Shown: in pieces, positions 29,157-38,202 of the stretch
Numbering within the stretch: position 1 is the first letter of the stretch
How the letters are laid out: the number at the start of each line of letters is the position of its first letter
Assembly (NCBI GenBank): GCA_012729315.1
Contig: JAAYDI010000183.1
Location: 41,986-105,985, forward strand
From: Planctomycetaceae bacterium
GTDB lineage: Bacteria; Planctomycetota; Planctomycetia; Pirellulales; Pirellulaceae
Direction: 5' to 3'
Length of the DNA: 64,000 nucleotides
The notes under the pieces: generated by a model
Database searches by the model: none
What the model saw: the letters and a program-made list of their open reading frames with translations, nothing else
Told to the model about the DNA's origin: nothing
Program-made: the position numbers and the translations under genes

Positions 29157-30146
29157 ATGGCACGTCGCTTCATCAACCAGCTGGGCGAACACGAGAATGT
29201 CGATCAGGTCTTCCTGGTATCCGACAAACAGCTTCGCACGAACCGTAACGGGAATCTCTATCTGCAGCTGCGGTTGACCGACCGCACGGGCTCGATGACG
29301 GCCATGCTCTGGAACGCCAACGACCAGTTGTATGCCAGCTTCGACAACGGCACATACGTGCGGGTCCAGGCGACGACGCAGTTCTACAACGGCGCGCTGC
29401 AGATGATCGCGCAGCGGCTCGAACGGGTCGACCCGTCCACGATCGACGAAACCGACTTCCAGACGCTGGCGGACACCGACATCGACCAGCTGGCCTCGCG
29501 GCTGACGGCCATGCTGCGCGGCGTGAAGCACTATCATCTGCGGTGCCTGGCCGAGTGCTTCCTGATGGACGAGCAGTTCCTGGAGAAGTTCCTGCGGGCT
29601 CCAGCGGGGATCAAGAACCACCACGCCTACCATGGCGGGCTGGTGGAACACGTGGTGAGCCTGATGGAGCTTACCGCCGCGGTCGCCCCGCTCTATCCCG
29701 AGCTGGACGCCGACCTGCTGCTGATGGGCGCCTTCCTGCACGATGTCGGAAAAATCCACGAACTGACCTACGACCGTGAGTTAGGCTACAGTGACGAGGG
29801 GCAGCTGATCGGGCACCTGGTCATCGCCGTGGAACTGCTGGATCAGAAGATCAGGGAATCCCAGTCGCTCTGCAACGAGCCCTTTCCCGAACAGCTGCGT
29901 CTGCTGCTCAAGCACATGATCCTGAGCCATCACGGGGAATACGAGTTTGGCAGTCCTAAACTCCCCATGACCCGCGAGGCGGTGGCGCTTCACTTCCTTG
30001 ACAATCTGGACGCCAAACTGCAGTTGTTCAATCTGCTCATCCAGAGCGACGCCAACACCGAAAGCAACTGGACCCCCTACCAACCCAATCTCGGCCGCAA
30101 GCTGTACAAGGCGACGGCCAGCGACAGCGCAGCCGAAGAGCCCTGA
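29157..30146 (+). CDS. YhaM-family 3'-5' exoribonuclease (OB fold plus HD domain)
   Basis: 329 residues. The N-terminal half is an OB-fold nucleic-acid-binding domain (QVFLVSDKQLR, LQLRLTDRTGSMTAMLWN). The C-terminal half is an HD domain with the HHAYHGGLVEHV block and FLHDVGKIHEL (about 191-201). This order is that of Bacillus YhaM/CBF1, a Mn-dependent 3'-5' exonuclease on RNA. The ATG at 29157 fits the family start. It is 34 bases ahead of the RNase R gene, giving an RNA-decay pair. Confidence 0.8.
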   Translation: MARRFINQLGEHENVDQVFLVSDKQLRTNRNGNLYLQLRLTDRTGSMTAMLWNANDQLYASFDNGTYVRVQATTQFYNGALQMIAQRLERVDPSTIDETDFQTLADTDIDQLASRLTAMLRGVKHYHLRCLAECFLMDEQFLEKFLRAPAGIKNHHAYHGGLVEHVVSLMELTAAVAPLYPELDADLLLMGAFLHDVGKIHELTYDRELGYSDEGQLIGHLVIAVELLDQKIRESQSLCNEPFPEQLRLLLKHMILSHHGEYEFGSPKLPMTREAVALHFLDNLDAKLQLFNLLIQSDANTESNWTPYQPNLGRKLYKATASDSAAEEP

Positions 30147-30180
30147 GCGGGACACGCACCGCCCCCGGAAATGCCCACGC

Positions 30181-32454
30181 ATGAATCTGACTGATCTCGA
30201 GCTGCTGCTGCTCAAACATGTGAAGTCGGCCGGTTACCGGCCGGTCAAGCCCCGCGTGATCACCAGGCAGCTGGGCCTGCCTGCGGCGCGGAAGCCGGAC
30301 GTGCGCAAGGCCATCAAGCGGCTGGCCAAACACGGGCTCATCAGGTACGGAGCAAACCATCTGGTTGAGACGGGCGGCGCGCGCGCACCGGCCGCGGCGG
30401 CCGGGATCGTGGGGGTCTTCCATCGCACGGCGGGCGGCTTTGGCTTCGTCAAGCCGCGCGTGAGCGAGGCGTCTCCCGCCGGCTCGCCCGACATCTATAT
30501 CCCGGCCAGCCGCACCAGCGACGCCGCCACCGGCGACATTGTCCGCGTCCAGCTGCGGAGGTCCAAAGGGGGCGGGCCCGCCCCGCGTCTGCGCGGCGAG
30601 ATCGTGGAAGTGCTGAAACGCGAGACGCACCAGTTCGTCGGGCGGTACCGGCCTCGCGGCGACATGCCGCTGGTCCAGGTGGACGGCAAGCTCTTCGCGC
30701 AGCCGATCCCAGTCGGGGACCCAGGCGCGAAAAACGTGCGTCCCGACGACATCGTCGTGATAGAGATGGTCCGCTTCCCGTCCCACGCGCACGACGGTGA
30801 AGCGGTCATCACCGAGGTGCTCGGCCCCCGCGGCACCCCCGGTGTCGACACCTTGTCGATCATCCGCGCCTACGCCCTGCCCGACACGTTTCCCGAAGAT
30901 GTGCTGGCGTCGGCGCGCGAGCAGGCCGAGTCGTTCGACCCGGCGCAGCTGGATGGCCGCAGGGACCTGACAGCGCTGACCGTAATCACCATCGATCCGG
31001 CCGACGCCCGCGATTTCGACGACGCCATCTCGCTCGAACAGCTGGACAACGGGCACTGGCGGCTGGGCGTCCACATCGCCGACGTCGCGCACTTCGTCCC
31101 CGCCAGGTCGCCGCTGGATCGGGAGGCCCGGGAGCGCGGGACGAGCGTCTACCTGCTCGATCGCGTCATCCCGATGCTCCCCGAGATCATCTCCAATCAT
31201 CTGGCCAGCCTGCAGCCGCACCGGGTGCGGTTCGCGCGGACGGTGTTCCTGGAGTTCGCGCCGGACGGCGTGCGGGTGAGCACGGACATCGTCCGCTCCG
31301 CGATCCGGAGTGTGCAGCGGTTCAGCTATGAGGAGGTCCAGAGCTATCTGCACGAGCCGGCTCCCTGGAAGAAGAAGCTGACTCCGGAAGTCTGCACGCT
31401 GCTGGGGCACATGCACACGCTGGCCATGCTGCTGCGGCAACGCCGTCTCGATCGCGGCGCGCTGGAACTGGTGCTTCCCGAAATCAAACTCGAACTCGAC
31501 GACGCCGGCCAGGTCGCGGGCGCGACGGCCGTGATACACGACGAGAGCCATCAGATCATCGAAGAGTTCATGCTGGCGGCCAACGAGGCGGTCGCGGAAT
31601 ACCTCACGCAACACGACGTGCTGTTCCTGCGCCGCGTGCACGCCCCGCCCGTTCCCACCAAACTGCGCGACCTGACCGCCTTCGTGCGCCAGCTGGGAAT
31701 CCCGTGCGACAGCCTGGAAAGCCGCTTCGAAATCAAACGCGTCCTCGCGCATGTGGCGGGCCGGCCGGAAGAGTCGGCCGTGAACTACGCCGTGCTGCGC
31801 AGCATGCAGAAAGCGGTCTACGGGCCCGAAAGCGAACGCCACTATGCCCTGAACACCACCCACTACTGCCACTTCACCTCCCCCATCCGCCGCTACCCCG
31901 ACCTGACCGTCCACCGGTTGCTCGACCAACTGGCCGACGGCCAGCGACCGCACAATGACATGCCGCGGCTGGTCATGCTCGGAGAACACTGCTCTGAACG
32001 TGAACAGCGCGCGGCGAACGCGGAACGCGAACTGGTCAAAGTCAAGCTGCTGAATTACCTGAGCCAGCATGTGGGGATGCGTCTGCAGGCGGTCATTACG
32101 GGCGTGGAGGACTTCGGGCTGTTCGTCCAAGGGGTGGCACTGCCGGCCGAGGGACCGATCCATATCAGCTCGCTGCAGGATGACTACTACCGTTTCGACG
32201 CCACGTCCTACAGCCTGGTCGGGCACCGGACGGGGCATCGGTATCGTCTGGGGGACGTGGTGCATGTGGAGGTCTTCCACGTGGATGTCGATCGCCGCGA
32301 GCTGGATTTCCGCATCGTCTCGGGCACGCGGCACAAGGCTCCGCTGGCGCCGCCGGCAGCCCAGACCCGCGTCGCCTCGAAGACCTCTCGCCGCAGATCG
32401 CGCCACGCGCCGCGCAGCCCGGGATCGTCCCGCGGCAAACGCAAGCGATCATAG
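30181..32454 (+). CDS. rnr: Ribonuclease R
   Basis: 757 residues from ATG 30181. A processive 3'-5' exoribonuclease that can digest structured RNA. Layout: an N-terminal winged-helix-like region (LLLKHVKSAGYRPVKPRV), two cold-shock domains, the RNB catalytic domain with TIDPADARDFDDAI near 270-284, and a C-terminal S1 domain (GVEDFGLFVQGVALP). Also present is the TSPIRRYPDLTVHRLL block of the active site. A Lys/Arg/Ser-rich tail (SKTSRRRSRHAPRS) is typical of RNase R. It follows the YhaM-like gene on the same strand. Confidence 0.95.
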   Translation: MNLTDLELLLLKHVKSAGYRPVKPRVITRQLGLPAARKPDVRKAIKRLAKHGLIRYGANHLVETGGARAPAAAAGIVGVFHRTAGGFGFVKPRVSEASPAGSPDIYIPASRTSDAATGDIVRVQLRRSKGGGPAPRLRGEIVEVLKRETHQFVGRYRPRGDMPLVQVDGKLFAQPIPVGDPGAKNVRPDDIVVIEMVRFPSHAHDGEAVITEVLGPRGTPGVDTLSIIRAYALPDTFPEDVLASAREQAESFDPAQLDGRRDLTALTVITIDPADARDFDDAISLEQLDNGHWRLGVHIADVAHFVPARSPLDREARERGTSVYLLDRVIPMLPEIISNHLASLQPHRVRFARTVFLEFAPDGVRVSTDIVRSAIRSVQRFSYEEVQSYLHEPAPWKKKLTPEVCTLLGHMHTLAMLLRQRRLDRGALELVLPEIKLELDDAGQVAGATAVIHDESHQIIEEFMLAANEAVAEYLTQHDVLFLRRVHAPPVPTKLRDLTAFVRQLGIPCDSLESRFEIKRVLAHVAGRPEESAVNYAVLRSMQKAVYGPESERHYALNTTHYCHFTSPIRRYPDLTVHRLLDQLADGQRPHNDMPRLVMLGEHCSEREQRAANAERELVKVKLLNYLSQHVGMRLQAVITGVEDFGLFVQGVALPAEGPIHISSLQDDYYRFDATSYSLVGHRTGHRYRLGDVVHVEVFHVDVDRRELDFRIVSGTRHKAPLAPPAAQTRVASKTSRRRSRHAPRSPGSSRGKRKRS

Positions 32455-32780
32455 CCGTCCGCCTGCGCGGGGCCAGCGGCCGGCATCCGGCGTTTGGAGG
32501 CCGGCAGGACGGGGCGTCGGGGGGCTGAGCGATCCGCGGCTTGGGGAGCACCCTGGAAACGCGGTGCCAATCGATTACAATGCCCCGACGGCCGACCGTG
32601 CGGCTGCCGGACGCGGCGCGGCACGGTTTGTTCGTTGGCATCGGCATCACCCGACACGCGCCGCCGAGTTCCCCAGAGAACCGAATTCCTAGAGAACGCG
32701 TCCCGCCGGCTGGGCATGCGCGCGGGCCGGGTGGACGTCGCGGTCACTTGGACCCTGCGCGCCAGGCGCGGGAGGGAACC
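32455..32780 (+). other. Intergenic leader of the glycine cleavage genes
   Basis: 326 bases without a convincing gene. TGGAAA (32554-32559) and TACAAT (32576-32581) with 16-base spacing form a candidate promoter, giving a leader of roughly 190 bases before gcvT. The first part holds a GCCGGC inverted repeat after the rnr stop, without a T tract. I looked for glycine-riboswitch core sequences in the leader and did not recognise them. Confidence 0.4.
32554..32581 (+). promoter_or_regulatory. Candidate promoter for the gcv genes
   Basis: TGGAAA (4 of 6 to TTGACA) and TACAAT (5 of 6 to TATAAT) are spaced by 16 bases. Predicted transcription starts near 32588, well upstream of the GTG start of gcvT at 32781. 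Confidence 0.35.
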
Positions 32781-33899
32781 GTGGCAGACCACATGGCAAA
32801 CCAATCGCTCAGCAGGACTCCGCTGCATGCGTGGCACAGCTCGCACGAGGGCCGGCTGGTGGAGTTCGCGGGGTGGGAGATGCCCGTGCAGTACGGCTCG
32901 ATTGCCGACGAGCATCTGGCCACTCGCAGCGCCGCCGGCCTGTTCGACATCTCGCACATGGGGCGGCTGAAATTCGACGGCGACCGTGCCCTGCCCTTCC
33001 TCGACCGACTCGTCACGCGGCGCGTGGCCAACATGAAGGCGGGTCAGATCCGGTACGCGCTGATCACGAACCCGCAGGGTGGTATCCTCGACGACGTCCT
33101 GGTGTATCGGCTGCAGCAAGCGGATGGCACGCCGCGCACGATGATGGTCGTCAACGCCTCCAACCGCGGCAAGATCGTCGCCTGGCTGCAGCAGCACCTG
33201 CGAGCCGCCGATGCCCTGACCATCCGGGACGTGACCCGCGCTACGGCCATGCTCGCCGTCCAGGGCCCCGCGGCGATCGAACTGGTGGCTGCGATGGTGG
33301 ACGTGGACCTGCCGGGAATGAAGTATTACACCGGTACCCTGGCCCGGCTCGGATCGGTGGAGATCGTGCTCAGTCGCACCGGCTACACGGGTGAGGACGG
33401 CTGCGAACTGATTGTGCCTGCGGAGGCGGCGCTGGAGATCTGGGAGCGGATTCTGGCACGCGGCGCGCGCCCGGTGGGGCTGGCCGCGCGCGACACGCTG
33501 CGGCTGGAAGCCGGAATGCCGCTCTACGGACACGAACTCTCCGAGCAGATTCATCCGCTGCAGGCCGGACTGCAGTTCGCCGTGCAGTTGGAGCGGCGCG
33601 ACTTCGTCGGCCGCGATGCGCTGGTGGTGGCTCAGTCCGACACCACCTGCCGCCGCCGCGTGGGACTGCAGCTGCGGGACCGCCGTGTGCCCCGCGTGCA
33701 CTATGCCGTGCTGCGCGACAGCCAGGTCGTGGGGGAAGTCACCAGCGGCACGTTCTCCCCGACGCTCGCACGGCCGATCGCCATGGCGTACGTGGACCCG
33801 CCCGCTGCCGTGGTGGGGCAGGTCCTGCAGGTTGACATCCGGGGCCGCCTGGCGCCAGCCGAAGTTGTCGGCCTGCCCTTTTATTCTCGTAACTCCTAG
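32781..33899 (+). CDS. gcvT: Glycine cleavage system T protein (aminomethyltransferase)
   Basis: 372 residues from GTG 32781, chosen because GGAGG at 32771-32775 is five bases upstream; ATG 32793 also gives a family-like start. Transfers the methylene group from the H-protein-bound aminomethyl to tetrahydrofolate and releases ammonia. Family blocks are visible: LHAWHSSHEGRLVEFAGWEM, AGLFDISHMG, QGPAAIELV, LSRTGYTGEDGCEL and the C-terminal GEVTSGTFSPTLARPIAMAYV. It is followed 14 bases later by gcvH, which leads the gcvT-gcvH-gcvPA-gcvPB set. Confidence 0.95.
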   Translation: MADHMANQSLSRTPLHAWHSSHEGRLVEFAGWEMPVQYGSIADEHLATRSAAGLFDISHMGRLKFDGDRALPFLDRLVTRRVANMKAGQIRYALITNPQGGILDDVLVYRLQQADGTPRTMMVVNASNRGKIVAWLQQHLRAADALTIRDVTRATAMLAVQGPAAIELVAAMVDVDLPGMKYYTGTLARLGSVEIVLSRTGYTGEDGCELIVPAEAALEIWERILARGARPVGLAARDTLRLEAGMPLYGHELSEQIHPLQAGLQFAVQLERRDFVGRDALVVAQSDTTCRRRVGLQLRDRRVPRVHYAVLRDSQVVGEVTSGTFSPTLARPIAMAYVDPPAAVVGQVLQVDIRGRLAPAEVVGLPFYSRNS

Positions 33900-33913
33900 C
33901 GAAGGGATGGCAC

Positions 33914-34321
33914 GTGAAACCCGAGAACCTTCTGTTTGCCGAAACGCACGAGTGGGCACACATCGCGCACGAAGCTGGCGGCCAGGTCGCCACGGTGGGG
34001 ATCTCAGCGTTCGCGGTCGAACAGCTGACCGATCTCGTGTACATGGAACTGCCGGAAGTCGGCGCGACAGTGGCGGCCGGCGAAGAGTTCGGGGAAGTCG
34101 AGTCGGTCAAGGCGGTCAGCCCCCTGTTCAGCCCCGTGGCGGGCGAGGTCCTCGCGGTCAACACCGAGTTGCCCGATCACCTGGAGACACTGCACGCCAG
34201 CCCGTATGACAAGGGATGGATCGCCAGGATCCGGATCACGGACGAAAGCTGCCTGACGAAGTTGCTCGACTACGCGGCATATCAGAAACAGTGCGCCGCG
34301 GCAGGCGACGACCCGGCCTAA
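33914..34321 (+). CDS. gcvH: Glycine cleavage system H protein
   Basis: 135 residues from GTG 33914, with GAAGGG about ten bases upstream. Carrier protein whose lipoyl-lysine shuttles the aminomethyl group between P, T and L proteins. The lipoylation block reads GEVESVKAVSPLFSP with Lys66 as the modified residue, and the family start (FAETHEWAHI) is present. A lipoyl precursor could come from the LipM-type enzyme at 37465-38202. The L protein (lipoamide dehydrogenase) is not in the window. Confidence 0.95.
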   Translation: MKPENLLFAETHEWAHIAHEAGGQVATVGISAFAVEQLTDLVYMELPEVGATVAAGEEFGEVESVKAVSPLFSPVAGEVLAVNTELPDHLETLHASPYDKGWIARIRITDESCLTKLLDYAAYQKQCAAAGDDPA

Positions 34322-34381
34322 GCGCACAGCCAGCCCGCTGCTTCCCGGCGCTGATGGGGCTGTCGGTGCGGCGTGCGGCAC

Positions 34382-34398
34382 TGTACAACGAATGTACA
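34382..34398. promoter_or_regulatory. TGTACA double palindrome in the gcvH-gcvPA gap
   Basis: TGTACA at 34382-34387 and 34393-34398 flank ACGAA. Because TGTACA is self-complementary, the element is both a direct and an inverted repeat and could be an operator or a six-bp hairpin. It lies in the 207-base gap before gcvPA. A similar TGTACAAACGAAT sequence is found ahead of recA at 53497-53509. Confidence 0.35.
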
Positions 34399-34528
34399 AC
34401 TGCTGCCGCGCAGTCTCCGCGCGTCGGTGTGCTAAGCGGATCGCGACCTGGCGCGCGCCCGGTTGGCTCGCCGCTCCGCACTGCCGGTCAGCCAGCAGTC
34501 CACTCCACTTCCAGCTCCCGGATCCGCC

Positions 34529-35911
34529 ATGTCATACCTGCTCAACAACCGGCAAGATCAGCAAGCCATGCTCGAGGCGATCGGCGTCCAGTCGCTGGCG
34601 GAGCTGCTTGCCTGCGTCCCCGCTGCGCTGCGTCTGCACCGGCCGCTGGAGTTGCCTGCCGCGATGAGCGAACTGGAGCTGACCCAGCACCTCGAGACGC
34701 TGGCCGCGCGCAATACCAGCGCGGGCCAGAGCGCCGGCCAGGCACTCTGCTTTCTGGGCGGGGGCAACTACGACCATTTCATTCCGGCCGTGGTCGACTC
34801 GCTGGCCGAGCGCGGCGAGTTCTACACGTCGTACACTCCGTACCAGCCGGAGGTGAGTCAGGGCAATCTGCAGGTGATGTTCGAGTATCAGACGTTGATC
34901 TGCCAGCTGACCGGCATGGACGTGTCGAATGCCAGTCTGTACGACGGCGGCAGCGCGACGATTGAAGCCGCCCTCTTGTGCATGAGCGCGACGCGCCGCA
35001 CGGGCAAGGTCGTGACCGCCGCGTGCGTGCACCCCGAGTACCGGCAGGTAATGCAGACCTACCTGGCGAATCTGAACACGCAACTGGTCACGCTGGCCGT
35101 GCCCGACGGGCGGGTGGCGCTCCCGTCACTCGCCGCCGCCCTGGACGATCAGGTCGCCTGCGTCGTGCTGCAACACCCCAACTTCTTCGGCTGCCTGGAG
35201 GAGGTATCGGCCGTGTCCGACATGGTCCACGCCGCCGGCGCGCTGCTGGTGCTGGTGTTCGATCCGCTGAGCCTGGGGATTCTCAAGCGCCCCGCGGAGC
35301 TGGGTGCGGACGTAGCGGTGGCCGAAGGCCAGGTGCTCGGAAGCCCCATGCAGTGCGGTGGCTCCGGCCTGGGGATCCTGGCCTGCCGCGAGCAGTATCT
35401 GCGGCGTCTGCCCGGCCGCCTGGCGGGCCAGACCGTCGACCGGCGCGGCCGCCGCTGCTGGGTGCTGACCCTGCAGACGCGTGAACAGCACATTCGCCGG
35501 GACAAGGCGACGAGCAATATCTGCACCAACCAGGGACTGCTCGCGCTGCGGGCCGCGATCTACCTGTCATGCCTGGGGCCACACGGCCTGCGGGAGGTGA
35601 GCGAACGGTGCGCGTGGAAAGCCCATTACTGCTCCGCATGCCTCACCGCCTGCCAGCGTTTTGAACGCCGCTTCGCACCGCCCGTGTTCAAAGAGTTCGT
35701 AATCCGCGACCGGCGGGGGGAGGTCCCGCAGCTGCTGGCCCAGGCCACCCAGGCCGGCATCCTCGCCGGGGTCCCGCTGGCACCCTGGTATCCGGAACTC
35801 GCGGATTGTTTCCTGGTGGCGGTCACCGAGAAGCGTACCCGATCGGACATCGACCGGCTCAGCGCGTGCCTGGCCGGTACACTGAAGACCCCTGGGGCGA
35901 GCCATGCCTAA
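34529..35911 (+). CDS. gcvPA: Glycine dehydrogenase (decarboxylating) subunit 1
   Basis: 460 residues from ATG 34529. The N-terminal half of split P protein, pairing with GcvPB to form the PLP enzyme that decarboxylates glycine onto the lipoyl arm of GcvH. Recognised by the YLLNNRQDQQAMLEAIG start, LCFLGGGNYDHFIPAVV, YTSYTPYQPEVSQGNLQ and FEYQTLICQLTGMDVSNAS. The active-site Lys is in subunit 2, as expected. It overlaps gcvPB by eight bases, so the two are co-translated. The upstream 207-base gap is larger than elsewhere in the set. Confidence 0.93.
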   Translation: MSYLLNNRQDQQAMLEAIGVQSLAELLACVPAALRLHRPLELPAAMSELELTQHLETLAARNTSAGQSAGQALCFLGGGNYDHFIPAVVDSLAERGEFYTSYTPYQPEVSQGNLQVMFEYQTLICQLTGMDVSNASLYDGGSATIEAALLCMSATRRTGKVVTAACVHPEYRQVMQTYLANLNTQLVTLAVPDGRVALPSLAAALDDQVACVVLQHPNFFGCLEEVSAVSDMVHAAGALLVLVFDPLSLGILKRPAELGADVAVAEGQVLGSPMQCGGSGLGILACREQYLRRLPGRLAGQTVDRRGRRCWVLTLQTREQHIRRDKATSNICTNQGLLALRAAIYLSCLGPHGLREVSERCAWKAHYCSACLTACQRFERRFAPPVFKEFVIRDRRGEVPQLLAQATQAGILAGVPLAPWYPELADCFLVAVTEKRTRSDIDRLSACLAGTLKTPGASHA

Positions 35912-37364
35912 CCCACAAGCAACCCGCCTGGTGTTCGAGCTCTCGCAGCCAGGCCGACGCAGTTCGCAGCTGCCGGCGAGCGACGTGCCGACACCTGCCA
36001 TCCGCGACATCCTGCCCGCCGCGGCGCTGGCCGACGCGCCGCCGCCGTTGCCCGAGCTGGCCGAGCCGGACCTCGTACGCCACTTCACCAACCTGTCGAC
36101 CATGAACATGTCGGTCGATGCGAACTGCTACCCGCTCGGCTCCTGCACGATGAAGTACAACCCCAAGCGCAACGAGCGATTGGCATCGCTGCCCGGTTGG
36201 CTGAACGTGCATCCCTACCAACCCGAATCGACGCGGCAGGGCTGCCTGCAGGTGCTCTACGAACTGCAGCAGTACCTGGCGGAAATCAGCGGCCTGCCCG
36301 GCGTGTCGCTCCAGCCGGCGGCCGGCGCGCACGGCGAACTCACCGCCCTGATGATCGCCGCCGCGCACTTCCGCCAGCTGGGAGAACGCCGCACCATCGT
36401 GCTCATCCCCGACAGCGCCCACGGGACAAATCCGGCCAGCGCGCGGATGGCAGGCTTCGATACCGTCACCATTCCCAGCACGCCGGCAGGATTCGTCGAT
36501 CTGGCAGCGCTGCGGTCCCGACTCGATCCGCGCGTGGCCGTGTTCATGATCACCAATCCCAACACCCTGGGACTGTTCGACGCCCAGGTCGGGGAGATCG
36601 CCGAACTGGTGCACGCGCAAGGGGGCCTGGTCTATCTGGATGGAGCCAACATGAACGCCATCCTGGGCATCGCACGCCCCGGCGATTTCGGCGCCGATAT
36701 GATGCACTTCAATCCGCATAAAACGTTCGCCGGACCGCATGGCGGCGGCGGACCGGGGGCCGGACCGGTCTGTGTGGCCCAGCCACTGGCCCCGTATCTC
36801 CCCTGCCCCGTCGTCACCCGCGTCGGCACACACTACGCGCTGGACGACGACCGCCCCCTGTCGATCGGGCGCGTCCGCACCTTCCTGGGTAACTTCGGCG
36901 TCCTGCTGCGCGCCTATTGCTATATCCGCACCCTCGGCCCCGACGGCCTGCGGCAGGCCTCCGAACAGGCCGTGCTCAACGCCAACTACCTGCTGAGCCG
37001 CATCAAGCATTTCCTGCCGGTGCCCTACGGCGATCGCTGCATGCATGAGTTCGTGGCGTCGGCCGAACACCTGAAACACAGCTCCGGCCTGAAACAGCCG
37101 GCCATGGACCTGGGCAAGCGACTGCTCGACTTCGGCTTCCACGCCCCGACCGTCTACTTCCCCTTGACCGTGCATGACGCCCTGATGATCGAACCCACCG
37201 AGACCGAGAGCAAGGCGACACTCGATGCGTTCGCCGAAGCGCTGTTCCACGTGACCGGTGAATCGGCCGCACTCCTCCACGAAGCGCCCCATTCCACCGT
37301 CATCAGCCGCCCCGACGAAGTGACCGCCGCGCGGCAGCCTAGACTGAAATGGACGCCTGACTGA
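35904..37364 (+). CDS. gcvPB: Glycine dehydrogenase (decarboxylating) subunit 2
   Basis: 486 residues from ATG 35904, eight bases inside gcvPA. Carries the PLP lysine in HFNPHKTFAGPHGGGGPG (Lys273). Other family blocks are YPLGSCTMKYNPK, QPAAGAHGELTALM, IPDSAHGTNPASA and YLDGANMNA. The two-gene form of P protein is typical of Gram-positive, archaeal and several other bacterial groups, in contrast to the fused form of E. coli. The final residues (about 470-486) are variable. Confidence 0.95.
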   Translation: MPNPQATRLVFELSQPGRRSSQLPASDVPTPAIRDILPAAALADAPPPLPELAEPDLVRHFTNLSTMNMSVDANCYPLGSCTMKYNPKRNERLASLPGWLNVHPYQPESTRQGCLQVLYELQQYLAEISGLPGVSLQPAAGAHGELTALMIAAAHFRQLGERRTIVLIPDSAHGTNPASARMAGFDTVTIPSTPAGFVDLAALRSRLDPRVAVFMITNPNTLGLFDAQVGEIAELVHAQGGLVYLDGANMNAILGIARPGDFGADMMHFNPHKTFAGPHGGGGPGAGPVCVAQPLAPYLPCPVVTRVGTHYALDDDRPLSIGRVRTFLGNFGVLLRAYCYIRTLGPDGLRQASEQAVLNANYLLSRIKHFLPVPYGDRCMHEFVASAEHLKHSSGLKQPAMDLGKRLLDFGFHAPTVYFPLTVHDALMIEPTETESKATLDAFAEALFHVTGESAALLHEAPHSTVISRPDEVTAARQPRLKWTPD

Positions 37365-37378
37365 GTCAACGCAGACCG

Positions 37379-37390
37379 CCCCCCCCCCCC
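37379..37390 (+). repeat. Twelve-C homopolymer in the gcvPB-lipM gap
   Basis: A run of 12 C residues lies 14 bases after the gcvPB stop and 74 bases before the lipM start. It is outside any gene. Such runs vary by slippage and by sequencing error. Confidence 0.7.
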
Positions 37391-37464
37391 GCGCCGCAAG
37401 CCCACCGCCGACCGCGCGGAGCCACAGACATACCGAGACGATCATACCGAGACGGTTGACGACC

Positions 37465-38202
37465 ATGAACACCGCGCGCCTGATCACCCATACGCCCTCG
37501 CCCGGCGCCTGGAACATGGCCGTGGACGAAGCGCTGCTGCAGTCCGCCGCTGTAACGGGCACCATCACACTGCGCGTGTATGGCTGGTCGGAACCGACCC
37601 TCTCGCTCGGCTACTTCCAGCCGTACCGCGATCGGGAGTACCACGCACCCAGCCGCCCGTGTGTGGTGGTGCGGCGCGCGACCGGCGGCGGCGCGATCGT
37701 GCATGACCACGAAGTAACCTACAGCCTGACCGCTCCCACAGACGGACGCCTCAAGCGGCGGCTGGACGACTGGTACCGTCTGGTCCACGAAACCTGGATC
37801 CGCACGCTGGCAGAACTGGGGATCGCTGCCCACCGCTGCCTTCAGACAGACCCCCAGAAAGAGCAACAGTTCTTGTGCTTTCACCGCCGGTCCGCCGGAG
37901 ATCTGCTGTTGGGATCAGCGAAAATCGGGGGCAGCGCTCAGCGGCGACACGCCCAGGCGGTGCTGCAGCATGGCAGCCTGATCCTGAAACGCTCGGTAGC
38001 CGCTCCGGAACTGGCTGGGATTGCCGAGTTGTCGGGGCGCGACTTGAGCGATCGGGCGTGGCTTGACGGGTGGGTAAGTTCTCTCGGTCAAGCGCTGAAT
38101 GTGTGCTGGCAAAGCGGTGAGTTGACCGACGAGGAGACAAGACGGGCCGAGGAATTGGAGCGCACCAAGTTCGGTCACCTGCGGTGGACTCAGCGCCGCT
38201 GA
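37465..38202 (+). CDS. LipM-type octanoyltransferase / lipoate-protein ligase family protein
   Basis: 245 residues from ATG 37465; an in-frame TTG at 37456 is less likely. Member of the lipoate-protein ligase A/B fold. Visible motifs are VVVRRATGGGAIVHDHE (substrate loop) and LLLGSAKIGGSAQRR with catalytic-type Lys153, preceded by Cys138 in FLCFH. The Cys plus GSAQRR pattern and the absence of a clear ATP-binding C-terminal domain favour the octanoyl-ACP transferase LipM over an ATP-dependent ligase. In that case it would load octanoyl onto GcvH for later sulfur insertion by LipA. Its place directly after the glycine cleavage genes supports GcvH as partner. Confidence 0.75.
   Translation: MNTARLITHTPSPGAWNMAVDEALLQSAAVTGTITLRVYGWSEPTLSLGYFQPYRDREYHAPSRPCVVVRRATGGGAIVHDHEVTYSLTAPTDGRLKRRLDDWYRLVHETWIRTLAELGIAAHRCLQTDPQKEQQFLCFHRRSAGDLLLGSAKIGGSAQRRHAQAVLQHGSLILKRSVAAPELAGIAELSGRDLSDRAWLDGWVSSLGQALNVCWQSGELTDEETRRAEELERTKFGHLRWTQRR

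Noticed and set aside
32580..32780. Glycine riboswitch ahead of gcvT
   Set aside because: A long leader is present but none of the conserved glycine-aptamer core sequences was recognised.
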